NCBI GenBank assembly: GCA_029864225.1
Contig: JAOTTU010000036.1
Coordinates: forward strand, 1-15,120
From: Gammaproteobacteria bacterium
Lineage (GTDB): Bacteria; Pseudomonadota; Gammaproteobacteria; UBA9214
Direction of reading: 5' to 3'
DNA length: 15,120 bases
This document shows, one piece after another, positions 1-7,856 of this stretch. The position numbers were made by a program, and so were the translations under genes. Within the stretch, counting starts at the first letter, position 1; every line of letters starts with the position of its first letter. The notes beneath the pieces were generated by a model. It did no database searches. It was not told the DNA's origin and saw nothing but the letters and a program-made list of their open reading frames with translations.

Positions 1-657
1 TTGCGTCAGTACGGCTACCTGTACGGCTGCGCCTGCACGCGCAAGGAGATTGCCGACAGCACGCTCGAACGCGGGACCGCCGGTGTCTACCCCGGCACCT
101 GCCGCAACGGCATTCTGCCGGGGCGCACACCGCGTTCCCTGCGGGTGCGGGTCGAAGCCGGTGAGATCCGCCTTAATGACCGGCTGCAGGGCGACTCCCG
201 TCAGTCACTCCGTGACGAGGTGGGTGATTTCATCGTGCGGCGCGCCGACAATCTCGCTGCCTACCAGCTGGCAGTGGTGGTTGATGATGCCGAGCAGGAG
301 ATGACTCACATCGTGCGCGGTGTCGACTTGCTGGAGTCGACACCCCGGCAGATCTACCTGCAACAACTGCTGGAACTCCCGACACCGGCCTATCTGCACC
401 TGCCGGTTGCCGTCAACAGCGCGGGCGATAAACTCAGCAAGCAAACCTGCGCGCGCCGGATCGGCCGCGATCACAAGACCAGCGTCTTGCTCGACGTGCT
501 GCGCTTTCTGCGCCAGGAACTGCCGGACTCGGCCGCGGATGCCCGCGTGGACGAACTCCTGAACTGGGCCATCAATCACTGGGACCTCAGCAGCATCCCG
601 GCACGCCGCGCCCTGACCGCACCACCGGGGTATTCCGAGTCTAAAACAAGGACTTGA
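1..657 (+). CDS. gluQ: Glutamyl-Q tRNA(Asp) synthetase, 3' part
   Basis: GluQ resembles the catalytic half of glutamyl-tRNA synthetase. By family knowledge it activates glutamate without tRNA and attaches it to queuosine in the tRNA-Asp anticodon. Visible here are the zinc-site pattern C10-x-C12 ... Y30-xxx-C34 (YGCACTR, then VYPGTC), the RGVDLLESTPRQ block shared with GluRS, and KLSKQ at residues 144-148 in place of KMSKS. The family is usually close to 300 residues. The 218 seen here lack the N-terminal HIGH-type motif, so the gene begins outside the window and the TTG at base 1 is an internal codon, not a start. The 3' end is intact, with TGA at 655-657. It is followed on the same strand by acs, which has its own promoter-like box, so the two need not share a transcript. 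Identification is firm; only the 5' end is missing. Confidence 0.93.
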   Translation: MRQYGYLYGCACTRKEIADSTLERGTAGVYPGTCRNGILPGRTPRSLRVRVEAGEIRLNDRLQGDSRQSLRDEVGDFIVRRADNLAAYQLAVVVDDAEQEMTHIVRGVDLLESTPRQIYLQQLLELPTPAYLHLPVAVNSAGDKLSKQTCARRIGRDHKTSVLLDVLRFLRQELPDSAADARVDELLNWAINHWDLSSIPARRALTAPPGYSESKTRT

Positions 658-702
658 CGGCGATAGCCTCGAGAATGATGTCGCACTACACGGCCGAGTA
701 TA

Positions 703-708
703 TATAAT
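703..708 (+). promoter_or_regulatory. Likely -10 box of the acs promoter
   Basis: A perfect TATAAT lies 53 bases upstream of the acs start, inside an AT-only run in otherwise GC-rich DNA. No good -35 hexamer sits 16-18 bases upstream and there is no TGn extension, so the promoter may depend on an activator. That would fit acs, which is CRP-activated in E. coli, but I see no clear CRP-type palindrome. The call rests on the -10 match alone. Confidence 0.5.
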
Positions 709-761
709 GAACGGCCCGGCGAGCGCCCACGTCGGGTAGGACAATAACCGGAGACAACACC

Positions 762-2699
<1,938 letters not shown>

Positions 2700-2725
2700 A
2701 CGCCAGCACCACTGCCGGACCGTGG

Positions 2726-3742
2726 ATGATCACCCGCAGCGACTTCCGCCCGGCCTGGTGGCTGCCCGGTCCGCACCTGCAGACCCTGTATCCCACACTC
2801 TGCCGGCGCAGGACACACCCGCAACTGGGGCGTGAACGGCTCGAACTGGCGGACGGGGATTTCATCGACCTGGACTGGACCGACAGCAACGGCGGGCCCG
2901 TGGTCCTGGTACTGCACGGCCTCGAGGGTTCGCTGGCGTCACACTACAGCGGCGGCATTCTCGGCGCACTCACCGCCTCGGGCTATTACGCCGCACTGAT
3001 GTACTTCCGTGGCTGCAGCGGCGAGCCGAATCGCCTGCCGCGCAGCTATCATTCCGGGGACACCGCTGATCTGCAGGCCGTCATCAACCACATCCGCCGG
3101 CGCCACCCGGCGACACCGCTGGCGGTGATCGGTTATTCACTGGGCGGGAATGTCCTGCTGAAATGGCTGGGTGAACAGGGCCAGGCGGCAGCGCTGACGA
3201 CGGCGGTGGCAGTCTCGGTCCCGTTTGAACTGGACAGCGCCGCACGCCGTCTGGAGCAGGGCCTGTCACGCATCTACCAGCGCTACCTGCTGCGCAAGTT
3301 GCGCCGCGCCGTGAGGCTGAAGGCGACCGTCCACCCGCCCCCGGTGTCCCTGGAGGAACTGTCCCGGCTGGGGACCTTCCACCAGTTCGATGACGCGGTC
3401 ACCGCCCCACTGCACGGCTTCAAGGGTGTCGGTGACTACTACCGGCGTTCAAGCAGCCGTCAGTACCTGGACCGGATTGTGGTCCCCACACTGATTCTGC
3501 AGGCACAGGACGATCCCTTCCTGCCTGCACGCGCGATTCCCGTGGACGCGGACCTGAGTAAGGCGGTCACACTGGAATTATCACCCCGCGGGGGCCATGT
3601 TGGTTTTATTGCCGGGCGCATCCCGTTTGCCGCCGACTACTGGCTGGAGACACGCATCTGCCGGCACCTGCAGGAACGCCTCACAGCGCCGCCGGCGGCG
3701 CCCGCAAGACGGCCCGGGAATACCCTGCAAGGAAATGTATGA
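2726..3742 (+). CDS. yheT: YheT-family alpha/beta hydrolase
   Basis: A 338-residue alpha/beta-fold hydrolase of the YheT (AB-hydrolase 4) type, whose E. coli member has about 340 residues. The opening FRPAWWLPGPHLQTLYP is the family signature. The nucleophile elbow GYSLGG places Ser138; Asp262 or Asp263 in QAQDDPF and His291 in GGHVGF complete the expected triad. VLHGLEGS and the nearby YFRGCSGEPNR are the usual oxyanion-side segments. No signal peptide or membrane segment is seen, so it should be cytoplasmic. The family is annotated as putative esterase and its physiological substrate is not settled, so none is assigned. The ATG keeps the family N-terminus; upstream there is only a weak GGA at 2717-2719, and the closeness to acs suggests a shared mRNA. 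The gene ends 169 bases before the converging pnp gene. Confidence 0.88.
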   Translation: MITRSDFRPAWWLPGPHLQTLYPTLCRRRTHPQLGRERLELADGDFIDLDWTDSNGGPVVLVLHGLEGSLASHYSGGILGALTASGYYAALMYFRGCSGEPNRLPRSYHSGDTADLQAVINHIRRRHPATPLAVIGYSLGGNVLLKWLGEQGQAAALTTAVAVSVPFELDSAARRLEQGLSRIYQRYLLRKLRRAVRLKATVHPPPVSLEELSRLGTFHQFDDAVTAPLHGFKGVGDYYRRSSSRQYLDRIVVPTLILQAQDDPFLPARAIPVDADLSKAVTLELSPRGGHVGFIAGRIPFAADYWLETRICRHLQERLTAPPAAPARRPGNTLQGNV

Positions 3743-3863
3743 ACCGGTTTTTCACAGTAAACCAGCGGACCCGCCCACCCGGCGTCGTCACCCACACGGC
3801 ACAGGGGGAAATATGCCTGCATGGCCATCAATCCCCACGCCCCGGCCGGTTTGCCCTGGCAAT

Positions 3864-3887
3864 AAAAAAGGGGCCAAGCGGCCCCTT
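3864..3887 (-). terminator. Intrinsic terminator of the rpsO-pnp end of the cluster
   Basis: Read on the minus strand, an 8-bp stem (AAGGGGCC with GGCCCCTT) around a GCTT loop runs into four further T residues and then ATT. It lies 24 bases past the pnp stop. On the plus strand the hairpin has no T run after it, so it should not efficiently stop transcripts arriving from the hydrolase gene. The rest of the gap, 3743-3863, shows no clear signal. Confidence 0.88.
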
Positions 3888-3911
3888 CTGGTTCGATCCA
3901 CCAGCCGCGGG

Positions 3912-6008
3912 CTAGTCCTGCCCTACCGCCTTCATACTGAGACGGATACGGCCCTGCTTGTCCACCTCGAGGACCTTGACCTTGACCTGGTCACCCTCGG
4001 AAAGCTTGTCGCTGACATTCTGCACACGTTCTTCACTGATCTGCGAGATGTGCACCAGCCCGTCCTTGCCCGGCAGGATAGTCACGAAGGCCCCGAAGTC
4101 CATCAGCTTGGCGACCCTGCCCTGATAAATACTGCCCACCTCGACATCGGCGGTGATCAATTCGATGCGCTTGCGGGCCTCGTTGCCGGCCTCCATATCC
4201 ACCGAGGCGATCTTGATGTAGCCGGCATCGTCGATGTCGATACTCGCCCCCGTCTCCTCGGTGATCGAGCGGATGGTCGCGCCACCCTTGCCGATAACGT
4301 CGCGGATCTTGTCCGGATCGATTTTCATGGTGATGTAGCGCGGCGCGTATTCGGAAACCTCAGCACGCGGCGCCTCGATGACCTTGTTCATCTCGCCCAG
4401 GATATGCAGGCGGCCGGCATTGGCCTGTGCCAGCGCCTTCTCCATGATCTCGCGGGTAATACCCTGGATCTTGATATCCATCTGCAGGGCAGTCACGCCG
4501 TTGCTGGTGCCCGCCACCTTGAAGTCCATATCGCCGAGATGGTCCTCGTCACCGAGAATGTCGGTGAGAACGGCATGCTCGTCGCCTTCCTTGATCAGCC
4601 CCATGGCGACTCCGGCAACCGGTGCGCTGATGGGCACACCAGCATCCATCATCGCCAGGCTGCTGCCGCAGACGCTGGCCATTGAGCTGGAGCCGTTGGA
4701 CTCGGTGATCTCGGAGACCACGCGGATGGTATACGGAAAGTCTTCCTGTTTCGGCATCACTGCACTGACGCCGCGCTTGGCCAGCTTGCCGTGGCCTACC
4801 TCGCGGCGCTTGGTACCGCCCATGCGGCCGGTTTCGCCGACACAGTAGGGTGGGAAATTGTAGTGCAGCATGAACTGTTCGCGGGTGGTGCCACTCAGGG
4901 CATCGATGAGTGCGGCATCGCGCTCCGTGCCCAGGGTCGTCACCACCAGTGCCTGGGTCTCGCCGCGGGTGAACAGGGCGGAACCATGGGCGCGCGGCAA
5001 TACGCCGGTACGAATCGTGATCGGCCGCACGGTACGGGTATCGCGGCCATCGATGCGTGCCTCGCCCGCCAGGATGCGTGCACGCACGATCTTCTTCTCC
5101 AGCTTGCCGACAGCGGCCTTGACGGCGTCAATGCTGAAACCGTCCTCGGCCTTATCATCGGCCAACTTGTCGACGATTTCATCGCGCACCTTGCCCAGCA
5201 GGGTGTAGCGATCCTGCTTGTCGGCCACCTTGTAGGCCGCGGCAATCGCCTCACTGCCTTCCTTTGTGACCGCCTCCATCAGCGCGGTGTTCTCTACCGG
5301 CGGGGTCCATTCAAATGCCGGCGTGTTCACCTCGTCAGCCAGCTCCTTGATGGCCTGGATCACGGCCTGTTGCTGATCGTGGCCAAACATCACGGAGCCC
5401 AGCATGATTTCTTCAGACAGTTCCTTCGCCTCGGACTCGACCATCAGTACGGCACTCTCGGTCCCGGCTACCACCAGGTCGAGCTGCGACATCTCCATCT
5501 GGTCGGTGGTCGGATTGAGTACATACTCGCCATCGATGTAGCCGACGCGGGCGGCGCCGATGGGTCCGTTGAACGGCAGCCCTGAAATCGACATGGCGGC
5601 CGAAGCGCCGATCAGGGCCGGGATATCCGGGTTGATCTGCGGGTCGTAGGAAATAACCGTGAGAATGACCTGTACCTCGTTGACGTACCCCTTCGGGAAC
5701 AGCGGCCGCAGCGGGCGGTCAACCAGGCGGCACAACAGTGTTTCCGCTTCGCTAGGACGGCCCTCACGGCGGAAGAAGTTGCCGGGGATGGCACCGGCGG
5801 CATAGGTCTTTTCCTGGTAGTCGACGGTCATGGGGAAGAAGTCCCGGCCCTCGATGCCGTGCTTGGCACCGACCACGGTTGCCAGCACCATGGTGTCGCC
5901 CATGCTGACAATCACGGCCCCACTGGCCTGACGGGCAATTTCCCCGGTTGCTAGCGTGACGGTCTGATTACCGTATTGAAAGGATTTTTTGATTGCACTC
6001 ACGGACAT
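3912..6008 (-). CDS. pnp: Polyribonucleotide nucleotidyltransferase (PNPase)
   Basis: PNPase degrades RNA 3' to 5' using phosphate, releasing nucleoside diphosphates, and in reverse adds 3' tails; it is a trimeric degradosome component. The 698 residues contain two RNase PH cores joined by an alpha-helical linker, then a KH domain with GKGG at 573-576 and an S1 domain from about 624. The active-site block LGDEDHLGDMDF gives D487 and D493, matching E. coli D486 and D492. SNGSSSMAS begins at S437 and fits the phosphate site. The reading frame is open back to 6095, but that would overlap rpsO and add 29 non-conserved residues; the ATG at 6006-6008 (MSVSAIKKSFQYG) matches family N-termini and has purine-rich AAGAG and AAGGA upstream. 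It lies 61 bases after rpsO, as in E. coli, and ends at an intrinsic terminator. Confidence 0.97.
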   Translation of the reverse strand: MSVSAIKKSFQYGNQTVTLATGEIARQASGAVIVSMGDTMVLATVVGAKHGIEGRDFFPMTVDYQEKTYAAGAIPGNFFRREGRPSEAETLLCRLVDRPLRPLFPKGYVNEVQVILTVISYDPQINPDIPALIGASAAMSISGLPFNGPIGAARVGYIDGEYVLNPTTDQMEMSQLDLVVAGTESAVLMVESEAKELSEEIMLGSVMFGHDQQQAVIQAIKELADEVNTPAFEWTPPVENTALMEAVTKEGSEAIAAAYKVADKQDRYTLLGKVRDEIVDKLADDKAEDGFSIDAVKAAVGKLEKKIVRARILAGEARIDGRDTRTVRPITIRTGVLPRAHGSALFTRGETQALVVTTLGTERDAALIDALSGTTREQFMLHYNFPPYCVGETGRMGGTKRREVGHGKLAKRGVSAVMPKQEDFPYTIRVVSEITESNGSSSMASVCGSSLAMMDAGVPISAPVAGVAMGLIKEGDEHAVLTDILGDEDHLGDMDFKVAGTSNGVTALQMDIKIQGITREIMEKALAQANAGRLHILGEMNKVIEAPRAEVSEYAPRYITMKIDPDKIRDVIGKGGATIRSITEETGASIDIDDAGYIKIASVDMEAGNEARKRIELITADVEVGSIYQGRVAKLMDFGAFVTILPGKDGLVHISQISEERVQNVSDKLSEGDQVKVKVLEVDKQGRIRLSMKAVGQD

Positions 6009-6031
6009 TTCCTTAACTCTTGATAAGGTGG

Positions 6032-6046
6032 CGCTGGAAACCAGCG
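6032..6046 (-). other. Hairpin in the rpsO-pnp spacer
   Basis: CGCTGG and CCAGCG form a 6-bp stem with a 3-base loop between the rpsO stop and the pnp start. No T run follows on the minus strand, so it is not a standard intrinsic terminator. In E. coli this spacer contains structures for rpsO termination and for RNase III processing with PNPase autoregulation. An equivalent role here is only inferred from position, and the stem is much shorter than the E. coli RNase III substrate. Confidence 0.4.
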
Positions 6047-6049
6047 GGA

Positions 6050-6069
6050 ATCGGGTTTGATCGGGTTTA
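6050..6069. repeat. 10-base tandem duplication after rpsO
   Basis: ATCGGGTTTG is followed directly by ATCGGGTTTA, a two-copy tandem repeat differing only at the last base. It sits immediately downstream of the rpsO stop codon. It looks like a local slippage duplication, with no evident function. Confidence 0.6.
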
Positions 6070-6339
6070 CTAGCGGCGCAGTCCCAGGTTTCCAATCAGC
6101 TCCTGGTAACGCTTGTTGTCCTTGCCCTTCAGGTAATCGAGCAGCTTGCGGCGCTTGTTGACCATGCGCAGCAGACCCTGGCGGGAATGGTGGTCACCCT
6201 TGTGCTTGGCAAAATGCCCCGTCAATTCCTGGATGTTGGCAGTTAGCAGGGCAACCTGTACTTCGGGTGAACCGGTATCGGTACCACCGCGCTGGTATTC
6301 CTTTACGATCTGCCCTTTCTGTTCGGCATTCAAAGCCAT
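6070..6339 (-). CDS. rpsO: 30S ribosomal protein S15
   Basis: S15 binds the central domain of 16S rRNA early in 30S assembly and contributes to an intersubunit bridge. The 89 residues equal the E. coli length. The conserved GTDTGSPEVQ segment, HKGDHHSRQGL and the basic MVNKRRKLLDYL helix identify it without ambiguity. The ATG has a strong GGGAG at 6347-6351, 7 bases upstream. It follows truB after 88 bases of spacer that hold a good sigma-70 promoter, so it can be transcribed apart from the upstream genes. In E. coli S15 represses its own translation through a leader pseudoknot; I did not establish one here. Confidence 0.98.
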   Translation of the reverse strand: MALNAEQKGQIVKEYQRGGTDTGSPEVQVALLTANIQELTGHFAKHKGDHHSRQGLLRMVNKRRKLLDYLKGKDNKRYQELIGNLGLRR

Positions 6340-6380
6340 GTAGCGACTCCCGAAATTACATCAAATTTAGCAAGCTGCGT

Positions 6381-6409
6381 ATTCTAACCGGCGCACCTTT
6401 CAGCCACAA
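6381..6409 (-). promoter_or_regulatory. Sigma-70-type promoter for rpsO-pnp
   Basis: On the minus strand TTGTGG (6404-6409) is separated by exactly 17 bases from TAGAAT (6381-6386), 4 of 6 and 5 of 6 matches to consensus. The -10 box ends about 41 bases before the rpsO ATG, leaving a short leader that contains the GGGAG ribosome binding site. A promoter at the same place is known in E. coli. Confidence 0.75.
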
Positions 6410-6427
6410 GCTACCCAAAAGGGGATA

Positions 6428-7345
6428 TCAGCTCACATCAAGCAGCCGGCGCGGCGCCACCCGGCCGTCATCGAGTATCTCCCCGATGCCCAGAAAGCGC
6501 TTGTCGCCCAGGTAGAGCCGTACCCAGCCGGCGGTGGGGGCATGCGGCACCAGCACCGGTTGCCCCTGGCGCAGGTAGAAGGCGGCATCGCCGCTCAGGC
6601 GCACATCGGGCCACTGGGTGAGGCCGCTCTCCAGGGGCAGCAGCAGCGCATCCAGCGCCGCCTCACCGCCCTCGGCCAGCAGCTGCTCGAGGCAGTCGAG
6701 GGTCACCATGCCAGTGTCGTCATAGGGACCGACACCCAGCCGGCGCAGGTCCGCGACATGGGCACCACAGCCCAGCAGTTCGCCGATATCCTCAACCAGG
6801 GTCCGCACATAGGTGCCCTTGGAGCAGCGCACGTTGATTTCCACCCGGGGCGAAGCGAAATCGAGCAGCTCGATGGAGTGGATGGTGATACTGCGTGGCT
6901 GGCGCTCCACCTCGACCCCCTGGCGCGCCAGCTTGTAGAGGCGCTGCCCCTGGTGCTTGACGGCCGAGTACATCGGGGGAATCTGCTCGATATCACCCAG
7001 GAACCCCTCCATGACCTTGCGGAACTGCTTTTCGGTCACCTGTACGGGACGCTGCTCCAGCAGTTCACCCTCGGCGTCACCCGTGCTGGTGCGCTCACCC
7101 AGCTTGCAGACAACCCAGTAATGCTTGTCGGCATCGAGCAGGTAGCCGGATACCTTGGTGGCCTCTCCCAGGCAGATCGGCAACAGCCCGCTGGCCAACG
7201 GGTCCAGGCTACCGGTATGGCCTGCCTTGCGCGCCCGGTACAGCTTCTTGACCTTCTGCAGGGCCGCATTCGAGGTAATGCCGATGGGTTTGTCCAGCAG
7301 TAAAATACCATTCACGCGCCGTTGGTTACTGTGTCGTCGACCCAT
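6428..7345 (-). CDS. truB: tRNA pseudouridine(55) synthase
   Basis: TruB isomerises U55 in the T-loop of nearly all elongator tRNAs and also acts as a tRNA folding chaperone. At 305 residues it is close to the E. coli length of 314. The catalytic motif GHTGSLDPLASG puts the nucleophile at D48, the same number as in E. coli, and Y76 in DKHYWV also coincides. KGTYVRTLVEDIG is the second conserved core motif. From about residue 243 a PUA-like RNA-binding domain follows (VRLSGDAAFYLRQGQPV to the C-terminus). The ATG at 7343-7345 matches the family N-terminus; GAGGT lies about 12 bases upstream, a long spacing. The 38-base gap to rbfA holds a GC-rich inverted repeat, AGCCCGG with CCGGGCT (7371-7385), which overlaps the rbfA stop. 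Confidence 0.97.
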   Translation of the reverse strand: MGRRHSNQRRVNGILLLDKPIGITSNAALQKVKKLYRARKAGHTGSLDPLASGLLPICLGEATKVSGYLLDADKHYWVVCKLGERTSTGDAEGELLEQRPVQVTEKQFRKVMEGFLGDIEQIPPMYSAVKHQGQRLYKLARQGVEVERQPRSITIHSIELLDFASPRVEINVRCSKGTYVRTLVEDIGELLGCGAHVADLRRLGVGPYDDTGMVTLDCLEQLLAEGGEAALDALLLPLESGLTQWPDVRLSGDAAFYLRQGQPVLVPHAPTAGWVRLYLGDKRFLGIGEILDDGRVAPRRLLDVS

Positions 7346-7383
7346 GGGTGTCTGATTACCTCATTGCGGCAGCCCGGTCCGGG

Positions 7384-7758
7384 CTACTCGTCGTTGTCCT
7401 TGGTCGCGGTTCCGGAGACGGCCGCAGCGATCAGCGCGTCCATGCGCGCACCCTCTTCGATCGACTGATCGAAATAAAAACGCAGCCGGGGCACCACCCG
7501 GATACGCATCTGCCCGCCAAGCCGGCGGCGCAGAAAACCGGCCGCATTGTTCAGTACCCTGAGCGACGCCGTCACCGCCGTCTCATCACCCAGCACGGAG
7601 ACATACACCTTGGCATGCGCAAGGTCGCGCGATACCGTCACCCCGCAAATGCTGACCATGCCCAGCCGGGGATCCTTGATCTCCTCGCGCACCAGGCCTG
7701 CGAGTTCCCGCTGGATCTGCTCACCGATGCGTCGTGTCCTTGGAAATTCTCTGGGCAT
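7384..7758 (-). CDS. rbfA: 30S ribosome-binding factor A
   Basis: RbfA binds immature 30S subunits near the 5' end of 16S rRNA helix 1 and is needed for late maturation and growth in the cold. The 124 residues form the single KH-like fold of the family (E. coli 133). Visible markers are the REEIKDPRLGMVSI block, VSRDLAHAKVYVSVLGD and the helix-kink segment NNAAGFLRRRLG at about 70-81, followed by RVVPRLRFYFDQSIE. The C-terminal tail is short and polar. The chosen ATG gives MPREFPRTRRIGEQIQREL, matching family N-termini, but no convincing Shine-Dalgarno sequence is seen just upstream. It lies 98 bases after infB, the longest gap between protein genes from rimP to pnp, and that gap contains a strong hairpin. 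Confidence 0.95.
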   Translation of the reverse strand: MPREFPRTRRIGEQIQRELAGLVREEIKDPRLGMVSICGVTVSRDLAHAKVYVSVLGDETAVTASLRVLNNAAGFLRRRLGGQMRIRVVPRLRFYFDQSIEEGARMDALIAAAVSGTATKDNDE

Positions 7759-7821
7759 TGGATAGCTGCAAACGGGATGTCAGCAAGGCACGATAGGACT
7801 GGAGCGGAGCTGGCATCTGGC

Positions 7822-7839
7822 TGCAGGACTATTCCTGCA
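7822..7839 (-). other. Hairpin in the infB-rbfA spacer
   Basis: TGCAGGA and TCCTGCA form a perfect 7-bp stem around a 4-base loop, starting 17 bases after the infB stop on the minus strand. There is no T run after it, so it is not a classical terminator. A 9-base direct repeat, CTGCAAACG on the plus strand, occurs at 7835-7843 (overlapping one arm) and again at 7766-7774, just before the rbfA ATG. The stem is clear in sequence; its function is unknown. Confidence 0.5.
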
Positions 7840-7856
7840 AACGCCGTGCGCCCGAG

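Noticed and set aside
654..659. TTGACG at the gluQ stop as the -35 box of the acs promoter.
   Set aside because: It is 43 bases from the TATAAT at 703-708, far from the required 16-18.
3597..4685. A 362-codon plus-strand frame, with others at 4791-5585 and 6542-7303.
   Set aside because: They lie mainly opposite pnp or truB and are codon-bias shadows with no recognisable domain or ribosome binding site.
6009..6095. A longer PNPase starting at 6095 with 29 extra residues.
   Set aside because: It would overlap rpsO, and the extra residues do not look like PNPase. The family N-terminus begins at the 6008 start.
7371..7385. GC-rich perfect inverted repeat at the rbfA stop as a terminator.
   Set aside because: The arms are separated by a single base and no T run follows, so at most a 5-bp stem forms. 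truB follows directly and needs readthrough.
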